DNA of 64,000 nt from contig WLWT01000001.1 in NCBI GenBank assembly GCA_012103455.1, positions 3,727,288 through 3,791,287 on the forward strand. Direction: 5' to 3'. This stretch comes from Gammaproteobacteria bacterium. GTDB taxonomy: Bacteria > Pseudomonadota > Gammaproteobacteria > HK1. The notes under the pieces are model-generated. The model was given only the letters and a program-made list of their open reading frames with translations, ran no database searches and had not been told where the DNA came from. The translations under genes and the position numbers were made by a program. Shown here piece by piece: positions 53,211 to 62,428 of this stretch (its first letter is position 1; each line of letters opens with the position of its first letter).

Positions 53211-53455
53211 CCACAGTGTTCCCATTCATCAGACATGTATGAGATACACATGATATATTACTAATATGTTATATTCTTGTAAACAACCATGAACAGCACA
53301 TTGACCAGGCGCGACTCTACGGTCGGCTGACTCGCAATCGTATAGGCAATCACGCAACAGCGCGTACGGTGTATCGAAGGACCCACTGTTCGGAGAAAAA
53401 CTGGCGACGGGATTCAACGCATTGTTGCAGCGGATCGCCGGATGATTCGAGGCCG
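53211..53455. promoter_or_regulatory. AT-rich intergenic region with inverted motifs
   Basis: An AT-rich block at 53230-53285 contains CATGTATGAGATACACATG (imperfect palindrome) and TATTACTAATAT (53256-53267). The same 12-mer recurs inverted at 54704-54715, on the other side of the GntR gene. They are candidate binding sites for the GntR protein or AT-rich promoters. No gene seen. Confidence 0.35.
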
Positions 53456-54142
53456 CTAGACGGCGACGCCAAGCGTGACGGTTCGGCGAGTAAAGCTTTC
53501 GACATAGTCCACCAGGCGATCGCTGGCTGCGGCCGCGCCATCCGCATCGCCATCAGCAATGCACTCCGCGAGTTCCGCATGCAGGCGCGCCATCAAAGGC
53601 ATGTCCGCCGCCTGTTTGTAGTGAAAAAACCAGAATCTTCGCGACAATCCCTGCATCGCCTGAATCGCTCTGATCGCGTATTCGTTATGTGACGATCGTG
53701 CAATCAGAATGTTCAATTCATGGTCATGACGCATGAACTTCATGCTGTCGTTGTTACGCGCGGCCTGGCGCATGCTCTTCGCAATGCGGCGAAACGACTT
53801 CCGTTCGGCGTCGGTGCTGCGTACCGCACCAGTGCGCGCCATCAGGCGCTCCAGTTCGCGCCTGACTTCGAGTAGCAGCAATTGTTTACCAGGGTTGATT
53901 TCCGTGACCAGAATCCCCTTGCGTGGAAGAATCAGAACCAGCCCCTCGCGGGCGAGACGATGCAGCGCTTCTCGCACCGGCGTTCGGCCGATATTGAGAG
54001 TCTCTCCCAATTCCTGCTCCGCCAAAACCAAGCCGGGTTCTAGCTGGAGCGTAACAATCATCTCCTCCAGTTTATCGTATGCCTTGTCGGCAAGGCTCTC
54101 GCGCTTGGCCATCTGTGCTGTAGATTGCTTCTGGTCGGGCAT
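53456..54142 (-). CDS. GntR-family regulator (FadR/FCD type) of the TRAP locus
   Basis: 228 aa. The winged helix contains LGETLNIGRTPVREALHRLA and REGLVLILPRKGILV. The FCD domain shows FMRHDHELNILIARSSHN and a C-terminal ARLHAELAECIADGDADGAA. ATG 54142. It lies upstream of dctP on the same strand and probably senses the substrate of the TRAP transporter. It overlaps the end of a fatty-acid-hydroxylase pseudogene. Confidence 0.85.
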   Translation of the reverse strand: MPDQKQSTAQMAKRESLADKAYDKLEEMIVTLQLEPGLVLAEQELGETLNIGRTPVREALHRLAREGLVLILPRKGILVTEINPGKQLLLLEVRRELERLMARTGAVRSTDAERKSFRRIAKSMRQAARNNDSMKFMRHDHELNILIARSSHNEYAIRAIQAMQGLSRRFWFFHYKQAADMPLMARLHAELAECIADGDADGAAAASDRLVDYVESFTRRTVTLGVAV

Positions 54143-54678
54143 GCCGGGATGTCAGCGATTGCGCACTGCGAGGCCATCGCATCGGCTGCGCAGCGGCAAC
54201 ATCCGGCCCGGTGGGTTGACCGCGCAGATCTTTCTTCAGGTACTTGTTATTGTAGCCGTTGCACAGATGACCGAACAGACCGCGGTCGAGATCGGACGTA
54301 CCGAACAGCCAGTCGGCAACTGGAAACGTCAGGTTCATGTTCGTCTTCATCATCAAGCGCGAGTTGTGATGCGAAGTATGATGGCGTCGAATCGTGTTGA
54401 CGAAAAGCAAATGGCGAACGAACCGGTTTTCCTCGACGTGGGATTTCTGCGGTCAATGCATCACCTTCAGATGCAGAAACCACTCGAAGATGTTACAGGC
54501 CACCCGGAACACGGGCACCATCATCCACTCCCTGCACATTGTCCAGGTGCTGTGCGTAAATCCAGAGAGCCGTCAGCCCGATCGTGTAGATGATGACGAT
54601 ACGAATGTAGCCGTTGTAGCAGTTGGACAAACGGTGGCGATACTCCTGTCGGTAAGCTATCTGGCGTTCGTTCATCAT
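54072..54678 (-). pseudogene. Fatty acid hydroxylase/sterol desaturase family protein, internally deleted
   Basis: The N-terminus MMNERQIAYRQEYRHRLSNC, then NGYIRIVIIYTIGLTALWIY (first membrane helix), is followed by a small frameshift near 54520. EWMMVPVFRVACNIFEWFLH leads to a TGA after VMH. A jump of roughly 90 residues then leads to HLLFVNTIRRHHTSHHNSRL and the ending FPVADWLFGTSDLDRGLFGH. The His-rich NTIRRHHTSHH block is part of the diiron site, but the central histidines are deleted. The exact 3' end is unclear because the frame runs on to 54072, into the GntR gene. Confidence 0.75.
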
Positions 54679-54869
54679 GACAAGTATCTTATCTACTAGT
54701 AATATATTAGTAATACGTCACATTAATTCTTCGAAGTCAACTCGAACCAATGACGTGAGCGAGCCGCAGGCTCGCGCTCGGCACCGCAACCGATCTCAAG
54801 GCGGTTGCACAATATCTGCGATCCTGACGGAAAACCGCCGCTTTTCGCATGCTGGCCCGGCCACAACCG

Positions 54870-55051
54870 AGGACACCCTCAGCCTGCGCCGCGAGGCTCG
54901 CACCGTGCTGCAACCCGGCATGACCCTGCATTTCATGCCCGCACCGTGGTACGCGGACTGGGGCTTCGAGACCACGGAAAGCGTGCCGATCACCGAAACC
55001 GGGATAGAATGCCTGTCCGACGTGCCACGGCGGTTGCTGTGCATAAACTAG
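54870..55051 (+). pseudogene. M24 peptidase-like (ectoine hydrolase DoeA-type), C-terminal fragment
   Basis: The final ~55 codons read TTEDTLSLRREARTVLQPGM, then TLHFMPAPWYADWGFETTES, then VPITETGIECLSDVPRRL. This matches the C-terminal pita-bread region of DoeA-like ectoine hydrolases and Xaa-Pro peptidase relatives. Everything upstream is missing. 54680-54869 shows no other gene. Confidence 0.65.
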
Positions 55052-55097
55052 AGACGAGATTTCATCGAGAACCCGGGCATGCTCTTTGGGGGATGAG

Positions 55098-55244
55098 ATG
55101 ACCGCCAGCAAACCGCTTGCCGAGATCAAAAACATCGGATATTCGATTGCCATCAAGCTGCGCGAGTTGCGAATCACCAGCGCGGCGGAATCAGGGCGGA
55201 TCTGCCACGAACACACCTCGCTGCCAGTGGATTGCGGGGCGTAA
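55098..55244 (+). pseudogene. TfoX C-terminal/helix-hairpin-helix-like fragment
   Basis: 48 codons from ATG 55098 behind GGGGGATGAG: MTASKPLAEIKNIGYSIAIK, then LRELRITSAAES. The LxxIxNIGxxIAxKLRExxI pattern resembles the helix-hairpin-helix domain at the end of TfoX-like proteins. The remainder of the frame has no family features. Short, so uncertain. Confidence 0.35.
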
Positions 55245-55343
55245 AAGCCGGCGTATCTATTTGCCGAGGTTCGCTTGCCGAGGAATAAGTCTCATGGGCA
55301 CTTGGGAGGCTCACCTGAATAGCCCGGTTGGATCGCATCACCG

Positions 55344-56826
55344 GTGAACGCCGTCGAAATCGAAGAGGCCGTGTCCCGGCTAGCGCGGGAACCATTCAAT
55401 GCCGGCAACTTCGCCTTCGGGTTGCTCGAAGCGTTCGGGAACAAAGCGACCACGATCAAACGCCTGCGCGCCGGTACCACCAACGCCTCCGATGTCCAAG
55501 CCGGGGTGCTCCAGCGCAACAACATCCACATCGCGACCTGCGCGGCAGGCCAGGTCACCGCAACCCTGGCCGCGCTCAAAGCCAGCCCGGCCACCAGCCG
55601 GGCCAAAGCCAAGTTCATCCTCGCCACCGATGGCCAAGCCCTGGAAGCGGAAGACCTGACCGGCGGCGAGACCATCGCCTGCGAATACCCGGAGTTTCCC
55701 AACCACTTCGGCTTCTTCCTGCCCCTGGCGGGCATCAGCAGCGTCCAACCGATCCGCAACAACCCCGTGGACACCAAGGCCACGGGGCGCTTGAACCGGC
55801 TCTATGTGGAATTGCTCAAGACCAACGCCGACTGGGCCGGCGAGGCGCGCCGCCACGACATGAACCACTTCATGGCGCGGCTGATCTTCTGCTTTTTCGC
55901 CGAGGACACGGACATCTTCAATGGCGAGCACTTGTTCACCCAGACCGTGGAACAGATGAGCGATGGCCGGCCCGGCAAGAACCGGGAGAGCAACACGGAT
56001 TTCGTCATCGGCGAAATCTTCCGCGCCATGGACACCCCTATCGCCGGACGCGCCGAATCCGGCCTGCGGCCCTGGGCCGATGCCTTCCCCTACGTCAACG
56101 GCGGCTTGTTCTGCGGCACCAAAGACGTGCCCACATTCAGCCGCATCGCCCGTTCCTATCTGCTGCACGCGGGCGGCCTGGACTGGAAGCGGATCAACCC
56201 CGACATCTTCGGCTCCATGATCCAGGCCGTGGCCGATGAGCGAGAACGCGGCGCGCTGGGCATGCACTACACCAGCGTGCCCAACATCCTCAAGGTGCTG
56301 AACCCGCTGTTCCTGGACGACCTGCGCGAGCAACTGCAACAGGCCGGAGACAAGGCGCGCAAACTGCTCAATCTGCGCAAGCGCATCGCCCGCATCCGCG
56401 TGTTCGACCCGGCCTGCGGCTCGGGCAATTTCCTGGTCATCGCCTACAAACAGATGCGCGAGATCGAAAACGCAATCAATGAACGGCGTGGCGAACAGAG
56501 ACGCAAGAGCGATATTCCGTTGACCAACTTTTGCGGCATCGAAATCCGCGATTTCGCCGCCGAGATCGCGCGCCTGGCCCTGATCATCGCGCAGTATCAG
56601 TGTGATGTGCTCTATCGAGGGCAGAAAGAGGCCCTGGCGGAATTCCTGCCCCTGGATGCGCGGAACTGGATTACTTGCGGGAATGCGTTGCGGATTGATT
56701 GGTTGAGTATCTGCCCGCCTACAGGAAAGGGGGTGAAATGGCAGGCGGAGGATTTGTTTGAGAGCCCGCTGAATCAGGGAGAGATTGATTTTGAGAATGA
56801 GGGTGGGGAGACGTTTATTTGTGGCT
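55344..56826 (+). pseudogene. MmeI-like type IIL restriction-methyltransferase, 3'-truncated
   Basis: About 494 codons of a large adenine-specific restriction-modification protein of the MmeI class. N-terminal regions: FGLLEAFGNKATTIKRLRAG and KFILATDGQALEAEDLTGGE. Middle: HDMNHFMARLIFCFFAEDTD and GALGMHYTSVPNILKVLNPL. SAM-binding motif I is VFDPACGSGNFLVIAYKQMR. The protein stops at GGETFICG, exactly where the catalytic NPPY should begin. An IS630-family element starts 14 bp later. The target-recognition half is absent, so neither methylation nor cleavage is possible. Confidence 0.8.
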
Positions 56827-56839
56827 CTTCCCTTCTTTA

Positions 56840-57947
56840 CTACTTCGGAAAAAAATTACCCGACACAAATTAATAAAATGTGTTATAGTGATGCTATGAA
56901 AAAGACAGACGGTCGCTCACTGCCCCATTCCGCGCGAGAAGCCATCCGCAGGCACGCGGTTGCGCAAGTATTATCGGGTGAAAGCCCTGAAAAAGTAATT
57001 AAAGCCCTCGGATTTCATCGTTCTTGCATTGACGATTGGTTATCCAGATATGAGCAAGGTGGTGAACAGGCGCTGTCCACCGGCAAGATCACGGGCCGCC
57101 CAAGAAAGTGTCCCGATGAATATGCGGATCGCTTACGTGAACTAGTTAAAACGAATCCGTTGCAATTGGATTTTCACGATGCCTTGTGGACGCGCTCGAT
57201 GATTCAGATATGACTGAAAGATAAATTTGGCATCGAGGTCAGTGAGCGCTCAGTGGGCAATATCCTGTCTCGTTTGGGGATGAGTGCGCAGCGCCCTGGG
57301 TTTAAGGCATACGAGCAAAACCCTGATCAGGTTAAGGTATGGTTAAGAGAAACTTGGCCTGAAGTACAACGAGAAGCGAAAAGGCGGCGAGCGCGGGTCT
57401 ATTTTGGCGACGAATCGACGATCCGGTCGGATTATCATCGTGGTACCACTTGGGGGGTACGGGGTGATACGCCAGTTGTAGCGAAAACGGGTCGGCGCTT
57501 TAGCGTGAATAGGCTGTCAGCCGTTTCGCCGAAGGGTCACCTGCGTTTCATGGTAACCGAATCACGGGTAACCGCGGACGTTTTTATCGACTTTCTAAGG
57601 CGTTTGCTGCACAACGCCAAGCGATCGGTCTATTTGATTGTTGATGGCCATCCCATTCATCGAGCCAAGAAAGTGCAAGAATTTGTCCGCAATAGCCAAG
57701 GTAAGCTCACGTTAGTATGGTTACCGCCGTATTCACCGGAACTCAATCCTGATGAGCTAGTATGGCATCATGTAAAAAGCCAACGGATTGGGCGGACAGT
57801 GGTGGCTACAAAGGAGCAACGGGTGGCCTTGGCTCGTTCGGTGTTGCACTCACTGCAACAGAATACGCAAATAATTAAACGGTTTTTCTATGAAAAGCAT
57901 GTCAGATATATTCTGAATTAATGTCGGGTAATTTTTTTCCGAATTAG
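56840..57947 (+). mobile_element. IS630-family insertion sequence
   Basis: 1108 bp with inverted ends that share TTCGGAAAAAAATTACC and the following CGACA. The ends are flanked by TA on each side (56838-56839 and 57948-57949), the usual IS630/Tc1 target duplication. It carries one transposase gene with a nonsense codon, so it is not autonomous. Confidence 0.85.
56896..57921 (+). pseudogene. IS630-family transposase with one in-frame TGA
   Basis: The N-terminal HTH part contains SGESPEKVIKALGFHRSCID and GRPRKCPDEYADRL. A TGA at 57211-57213 interrupts MIQI-LKDKFGIEVSERSVG. The DDE catalytic domain continues in the same frame: VYFGDESTIRSDYH (first Asp), SVYLIVDGHPIHRAKKV (second Asp) and LPPYSPELNPDELVWHHVK (Glu). 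Only this single codon breaks a 341-codon frame, so it is a recent inactivation. Confidence 0.85.
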
Positions 57948-57995
57948 TAAGTGGGCGGTTTTCAGCGATGTACGCCAGTGGGATATAAATCCAAC

Positions 57996-58445
57996 CACTG
58001 CTGTCCCATAAACTTTCATGAAAATGTAAACTGTTGCCGCCAATCAGGTAATCATGACCTGCATGAGCAGTGAGGTTGTCATTACCACCGCCACCGGAAA
58101 TAATATCCCCGCCCGCAGTACCATTTAGAATGTCATCGGCCGCATAACCGGAATCGGCATATGTCACATCGGACATATCCAAAACAAGGCCGGTAGCGAA
58201 CTCGAAGGTTTCGATCCGGTTTTTTGCGTCAGCCCATTACTTAATTGTGAGCCGATCGTCAAGAGCTGCCAGTGCTTTGTTCGGATCATCGAGAGCACGC
58301 ACGCCGATCGATAAATCTTCATGTCCAGAAATCGGTTTCAGCCATTGTGAAAATACGCTATTATTATGGAGCGAGGCTGTTATCCCGTTGATATTAAAGG
58401 ATGTTTTTATTCTAATCTCATGCAAAAGTTTATGGGACAGCAGTG
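57996..58445. mobile_element. 450 bp element with CACTGCTGTCCCATAAA ends containing an RTX gene fragment
   Basis: Inverted repeats of 21 bp, starting CACTGCTGTCCCATAAA, bound the segment exactly (57996-58016 and 58425-58445). The same ends (13 bp) bound the nested MITE at 2865-3006. The interior is a protein-coding fragment of an RTX protein, not a transposase. No clear target duplication was found. It lies between the IS630 element and the acetyltransferase gene. Confidence 0.65.
58020..58424 (-). pseudogene. RTX (hemolysin-type calcium-binding) protein fragment
   Basis: One frame reads SGHEDLSIGVRALDDPNKAL, then AALDDRLTIK, a TAA, WADAKNRIETFEFATGLVLD and GYAADDILNGTAGGDIISGG. It ends with GGNDNLTAHAGHDYLIGGN, which contains glycine-rich nonapeptide-like calcium repeats. 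No start or secretion signal remains. The neighbouring type I secretion ABC and HlyD genes are likewise broken, so the fragment probably comes from their former substrate. Confidence 0.7.
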
Positions 58446-58460
58446 TGTCATCATTGACCT

Positions 58461-58958
58461 TCAAAACTTGATCGCATAATTGCCTCCGAGCGTTGTCATG
58501 CCCATCTTGCGAAAGAAGGAATCGACCTGGGCGATTCGGGTGCCAGAGGTGACATAGAAGAACACGTGCTGAACCCCTTGCGCTTTTGCCCATTTAGTGA
58601 TGGCTTTCACCAGCTTCACCGCAACCTTGCCGCCGAGCACACTATGCCTTAGATTTTTCTTGACATCTAAAACATGTACAGTCGCCTGTAAATTGTTTTC
58701 AGCAATGAAGTATTCGCCGATTGTACAGTAAAGAAAACCGACGATTTCTCCCTTCACCTCAGCCTTGAGAGTGATGCAGCGCCCCGGTTGGTCAATGCTT
58801 TTGTTAAAAAGGGTCGAGAATTTTTTCTCCGGAAATTCCAAATTCCCGAAGATGCTTTCCCTGTGATCCAGTCGCGCCAGTTCCATGATGGCGGCTTTAT
58901 CGGCCTTGCCGGCGCGGGCGAGGTGGATAGCGCTTGGTTTCTTAGTATTGTCTGCCAT
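58461..58958 (-). CDS. GNAT-family N-acetyltransferase
   Basis: 165 aa. Acetyl-CoA-binding segment VHVLDVKKNLRHSVLGGKVA (motif A region) and C-terminal VFFYVTSGTRIAQVDSFFRK with the usual KMGM turn. The ATG overlaps the stop of the secretion ABC gene (TAATG), so it belonged to that operon. It may modify the secreted RTX protein or be an unrelated small-molecule acetyltransferase. Intact, although its operon mates are not. Confidence 0.7.
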   Translation of the reverse strand: MADNTKKPSAIHLARAGKADKAAIMELARLDHRESIFGNLEFPEKKFSTLFNKSIDQPGRCITLKAEVKGEIVGFLYCTIGEYFIAENNLQATVHVLDVKKNLRHSVLGGKVAVKLVKAITKWAKAQGVQHVFFYVTSGTRIAQVDSFFRKMGMTTLGGNYAIKF

Positions 58959-59739
58959 TATTCCCCCCGATCCTGTTTGGTCAGATCGGCATAGATGCCT
59001 CCCTGTTTGACCAGCTCGTTGTGTGTTCCGTCCTCGACAATCTGTCCCTTGTCCATAACGAGAATACGAGCACAGTCGCGGACTGTTGAAAGGCGATGCG
59101 CCACGATCAAGACGGTGCGGCCTTTAGCTACCAGTTTGAGATTGTTCTGAAAGATACGCTCGCTTTCATAGTCGAGTGCGGCGGTAGCTTCATCAAAGAT
59201 GAGAATACGCGGCGTTGTAGCAAGGGCGCGGGCAATAGCAATGCGTTGATGCTGACCGCCGGAGAGGTTTGTTCCGCGCTCCTCCAGCACCGTGTCATAG
59301 CCCTTGGGCAATTGCAGAATAAAATCATGCGCCCCAGCCAGTTGGGCGGCGCGAATAATCCGGTTCATCGGCATGGCGGGATCGGCAAAAGCGATGTTGT
59401 CTCTGACCGGTCGGTTGAAAAGGATATTGTCCTGAAGTACCACGCCCACCTGTCGTCTTAGTCATGCGGGATCAAGCAGGCCGATATCAATGCCGTCTAT
59501 GAGCACGCGACCATATTCGGGGACATACAGACACTGAACAAGCTTGGTGATTGTTGATTTGCCCGAGCCGGATCGCCCGACAATGCCGATTGTTTGACCT
59601 GCATGGATATCAAGCGAGACATTGCGAAGGACCTCCGGTTCACCGGGGCGATAGCGGAACGTCACGCCCTCCAGCGTAATGCTACCCTTGATGGGAGGAA
59701 GGTTTTCCGGGGTGGAACTTGTGAGGTTTTCTGTCTTGG
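58958..59739 (-). pseudogene. Type I secretion ABC transporter (HlyB/LapB-like), C-terminal ATPase part
   Basis: The nucleotide-binding domain is read from the IS border: PPIKGSITLEGVTFRYRPGE, Walker A GRSGSGKST, a TGA (59462-59464) where LLDPAWLRR is expected, QDNILFNRPVRDNIAFADP, the signature LSGGQHQR, Walker B ILIFDEATAALD and the His switch VAHRL. The membrane domain is lost where the IS5-family element begins (59740). It is both truncated and interrupted by a nonsense codon. Confidence 0.8.
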
Positions 59740-60996
59740 GGGGACCTCTAAAAATTCAAGAATAAGCTCCATTTCTATCCACATGACTTTGGGATTTCTC
59801 AGTCAACACCGAGTGACGACTACTTCATGCCGGATGTCGCGTTTCTCAGCTTTGATAGACCGACTTTTCCTATCCAAAAAGGATCATTTTCCTTTTCTCT
59901 CAAATTGCAGACATATCTCTCCTGCACAAAGTCACGAAGCGTCTCATATTATACACCCTGTTCATCATGCCAACCTTCACTTCAGTACGCACAAGCCCTA
60001 TCACTCGTGAGTAAAGTCCACCTTGCTCATGGGTCAATGACCCAAAAACGGGCTCCACTCTAGCACGGATTTTTGAACGCCTAGCATTCGACTTCTTGTT
60101 GCGCTGCGATAGCGGATTACGCCTATTGCCCTTTTTGTGAACAGGGCTACGCATCTGCATCGCCGCCAAGCTGATTGCACTGTTCTCGCTTTGATAAGCA
60201 CTATCCGCCCATACATCAGCCGATGGGTTGTCCGCCAATAGTTCAATAAAGACCTGTGAATCGTGAACTTCAGATGAGGTCACTTCATAGTCGCGGACCC
60301 ATTTGTGCGCGTTATCTACCGCCACATGATTGTTATAGCCAAAATGCGTTTCCTCATCCTTCTTCGCCCAGCGCGCATCGGTATCCTTGTGCCTGCCTAC
60401 GTTGGGATTATCCTTGAAACGTTGAGGTATCTCCCCAGCTTTTATCTGCTCGTTCTCGGCACGAGAGTTTCTTTGCTTGGGTACATCAACAAAGCTGGCA
60501 TCCACTATTTGACCTTTTCGCGCCTTATAGCCTTGAGCATTCAACTGCTCATCGAAATCGTCGAACAGCGTGCGCATCAATTCGCACTCAACGGGTTGTT
60601 CCCTGAATAGCCCTATCGTTTTAGCGTCAGGGATCTTGCCTTCTGGGGTCAGGCCAAGGAAGCAACAGAAAGAATATCTGTCTCTAATCTAATATTGCGC
60701 CTCATCATCAGATAAATTGTATAAATGCTGTAAAACTAGGGCTTTAAACATCAAAACGACATCGTAAGGCTTGCGGCCTGCTGTGCTTTTTCGGCTCTTT
60801 TCTCGAATAACAGTCAATGTGGGCCTGAAGTGCCCCCAATCTACCAGCCTATTTAGGCTTATGAGCGGATCGCGCTCATCCAATTTCTGATATCGATTAT
60901 CTAAATCAAAGAAACCACACTGCAACATTGCCTACACCTTCGCCCACTGGGACTGTTATTTATATTATAGCATTTAGCCTATTTTTAGAGGTGCCC
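59740..60996 (-). mobile_element. IS5-family insertion sequence, probable parent of the MITE family
   Basis: About 1257 bp. Its ends GGG-ACCTCTAAAAAT (left, slightly altered) and ATTTTTAGAGGTGCCC (right) match the MITE ends. It separates the two type I secretion remnants. The transposase has one amber codon, so mobilisation of the MITEs needs another active copy elsewhere. Confidence 0.8.
59900..60928 (-). pseudogene. IS5-family transposase with one in-frame amber codon
   Basis: The N-terminal part LQCGFFDLDNRYQKLDERDP and GRKPYDVVLMFKALVLQHLY leads to DDEAQY and a TAG (60689-60691). It continues in the same frame: IRDRYSFCCFLGLTPEGKIP, then the DDE domain with QIVDASFVDVPKQR, DTDARWAKKDEETHFGYNNH and DVWADSAYQSE. 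The final Glu region is in SKIRARVEPVFGSLTHEQGG. An otherwise complete 342-codon frame; the amber replaces an expected Gln codon. Confidence 0.85.
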
Positions 60997-61658
60997 AAGA
61001 AGTCATCGAGATCAGAGCCGCATTGAAAACCGCTATTGAGGCAAAACGGGAAGCCGAAGCATCAATTGAAGCGAACACATCACGAATATCCGAGCTTACT
61101 GCGAGCTATAGAAGTGCGGCGACCCAAAAGCGCTCGGCAGCACAAAAACAAATTGCCCTATTGGAACAAAGCATCAGAAAAGAGCAGCAAAGATTGAATT
61201 ATCTCGAACTGAAAGCGCCGGTTGATGGCGTTGTTCAGCAACTCGGCGTCCATACCATCGGTGCCGTGGTCAATACCGCTGAGCCTTTGCTTGTGATTGT
61301 ACCCAAAGATACGCCGTTGGAAATTGAATCAATGATTTTGAATAAGGATATAGGTTTTGTAGAAAGCGGACAGATCGTTGAAATCAAATTCGAAGCTTTC
61401 CCTTTCACACGGTATGGCACACTTACAGGCAAATTGGTTTCTATTAGCAATAATGCAATTGCTCATGAGAAACTGAGGCTTGTTTATAAAGCCAAGGTCA
61501 GTCTGGACAGTCAGCAAACTATTGTTGACGGTAAATCCATTAACCTTTCACCAGGAATGACGGCATCCATTGAAGTAAAAACGGGCACAAGGCGTATCAT
61601 TGAATTTTTCCTCTCGCCTTTGCTACGCTACAAAGATGAGGCTATCAGAGAGCGCTAG
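60997..61658 (+). pseudogene. HlyD-type membrane fusion protein, C-terminal part
   Basis: Starts immediately at the IS right end: EVIEIRAALKTAIEAKREAE and a coiled-coil (RISELTASYRSAATQKRSAA). The barrel and lipoyl-like parts YLELKAPVDGVVQQLGVHTI and GAVVNTAEPLLVIVPKDTPL follow. It ends with the membrane-proximal GMTASIEVKTGTRRIIEFFL and SPLLRYKDEAIRER typical of HlyD C-termini. The N-terminal membrane anchor is lost. It lies on the opposite strand from the ABC gene although such genes are normally collinear. Confidence 0.8.
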
Positions 61659-61679
61659 TGCTTGGTGATATATAAAAAA

Positions 61680-61817
61680 GGCACCTCTAAAAACAGTCAT
61701 TGTTTCGTGAGTGCAAGGAAACACCACGCAGAACCGCAGTGTATAGGTCATACCTGAGGATTGGAGCACGGAGCTGACGTCGCAATCGCGGAAAAAGTGC
61801 ATTTTTAGCAGGTGCCC
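61680..61817 (+). mobile_element. MITE copy 4
   Basis: About 138 bp, same orientation as copy 3. Left end GGCACCTCTAAAAACAG, right end GCATTTTTAGCAGGTGCCC (one extra base). It lies between the HlyD remnant and skp, where lpxD would be expected downstream of skp in most gammaproteobacteria. Confidence 0.85.
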
Positions 61818-61872
61818 TTAGGGCCGCCTTTACCGGGAAATTGGATTTATCTGCCCGCGCGGACGCGTGCCG

Positions 61873-62421
61873 CTAATTACGCCGGAAGTTACGCTTGAGC
61901 CGCTCGATCACTTTCTTCGTGATATCCAGTTTTCTCTCGTTGGCGAATACCACTACACCATGCACCACCACGAGATCGAACTTCTCGTCTTTAGCGAGTT
62001 GCTGAGTAACTTTGATCACCTCAGCTTGTAATTTGCGCAGTTCCTCCGCGTTACGCAGATTGCGATCCTCATTGAATTCATCCAGCGCCCGTTGAAACTC
62101 GCGGCGAAGCTTACGTACTTTGGACTGCGCCTTGGAAAACTGGTCGCTGGACATCACATCCCGGCCCTTAACCAATTTTTCTTCTTCCCTGCGGATTTGC
62201 TTTTGCATAGCGATCAGCTTCTTGTCCCGCTTGCTGAACTCCCCGTCGATCTTTTTTCTTGCCGCTTCTGCTTGCGGAGACGTACTCGCCGCTTTTTGTA
62301 GATCAACAACACCTATCTTATAGGAGGTTTGAGCAACAGCAGCGGGCTGCAAGCCAAGCGTAGTGGCTAAAGCGATTACGCCCAATAAAAATCTAGGACC
62401 AACTAACAACTTAGGACCCAT
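61873..62421 (-). CDS. skp: Periplasmic chaperone Skp (OmpH family)
   Basis: 182 aa from ATG 62421. Signal peptide: FLLGVIALATTLGLQPAAVA, cleaved near AQT. The mature protein begins YKIGVVDLQKAASTSPQAEA, the conserved Skp strand, followed by a long charged coiled coil (KKLIAMQKQIRREEEKLVKG) and the final strand FDLVVVHGVVVFANE. It holds unfolded outer-membrane proteins in the periplasm for BamA. It follows bamA by 7 bp, the conserved order. Confidence 0.9.
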   Translation of the reverse strand: MGPKLLVGPRFLLGVIALATTLGLQPAAVAQTSYKIGVVDLQKAASTSPQAEAARKKIDGEFSKRDKKLIAMQKQIRREEEKLVKGRDVMSSDQFSKAQSKVRKLRREFQRALDEFNEDRNLRNAEELRKLQAEVIKVTQQLAKDEKFDLVVVHGVVVFANERKLDITKKVIERLKRNFRRN

Positions 62422-62428
62422 GGATACC

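Noticed and set aside
23052..60691. Possible UAG recoding, because several frames are interrupted only by TAG (DUF7689-like gene twice, IS5 and IS91 transposases, TonB receptor)
   Set aside because: Intact genes here end in TAG (RRM gene, csb1, quinone oxidoreductase at 22044), and other broken frames are interrupted by TGA (aminotransferase, IS630, ietS, secretion ABC, fatty acid hydroxylase). Ordinary decay explains this.
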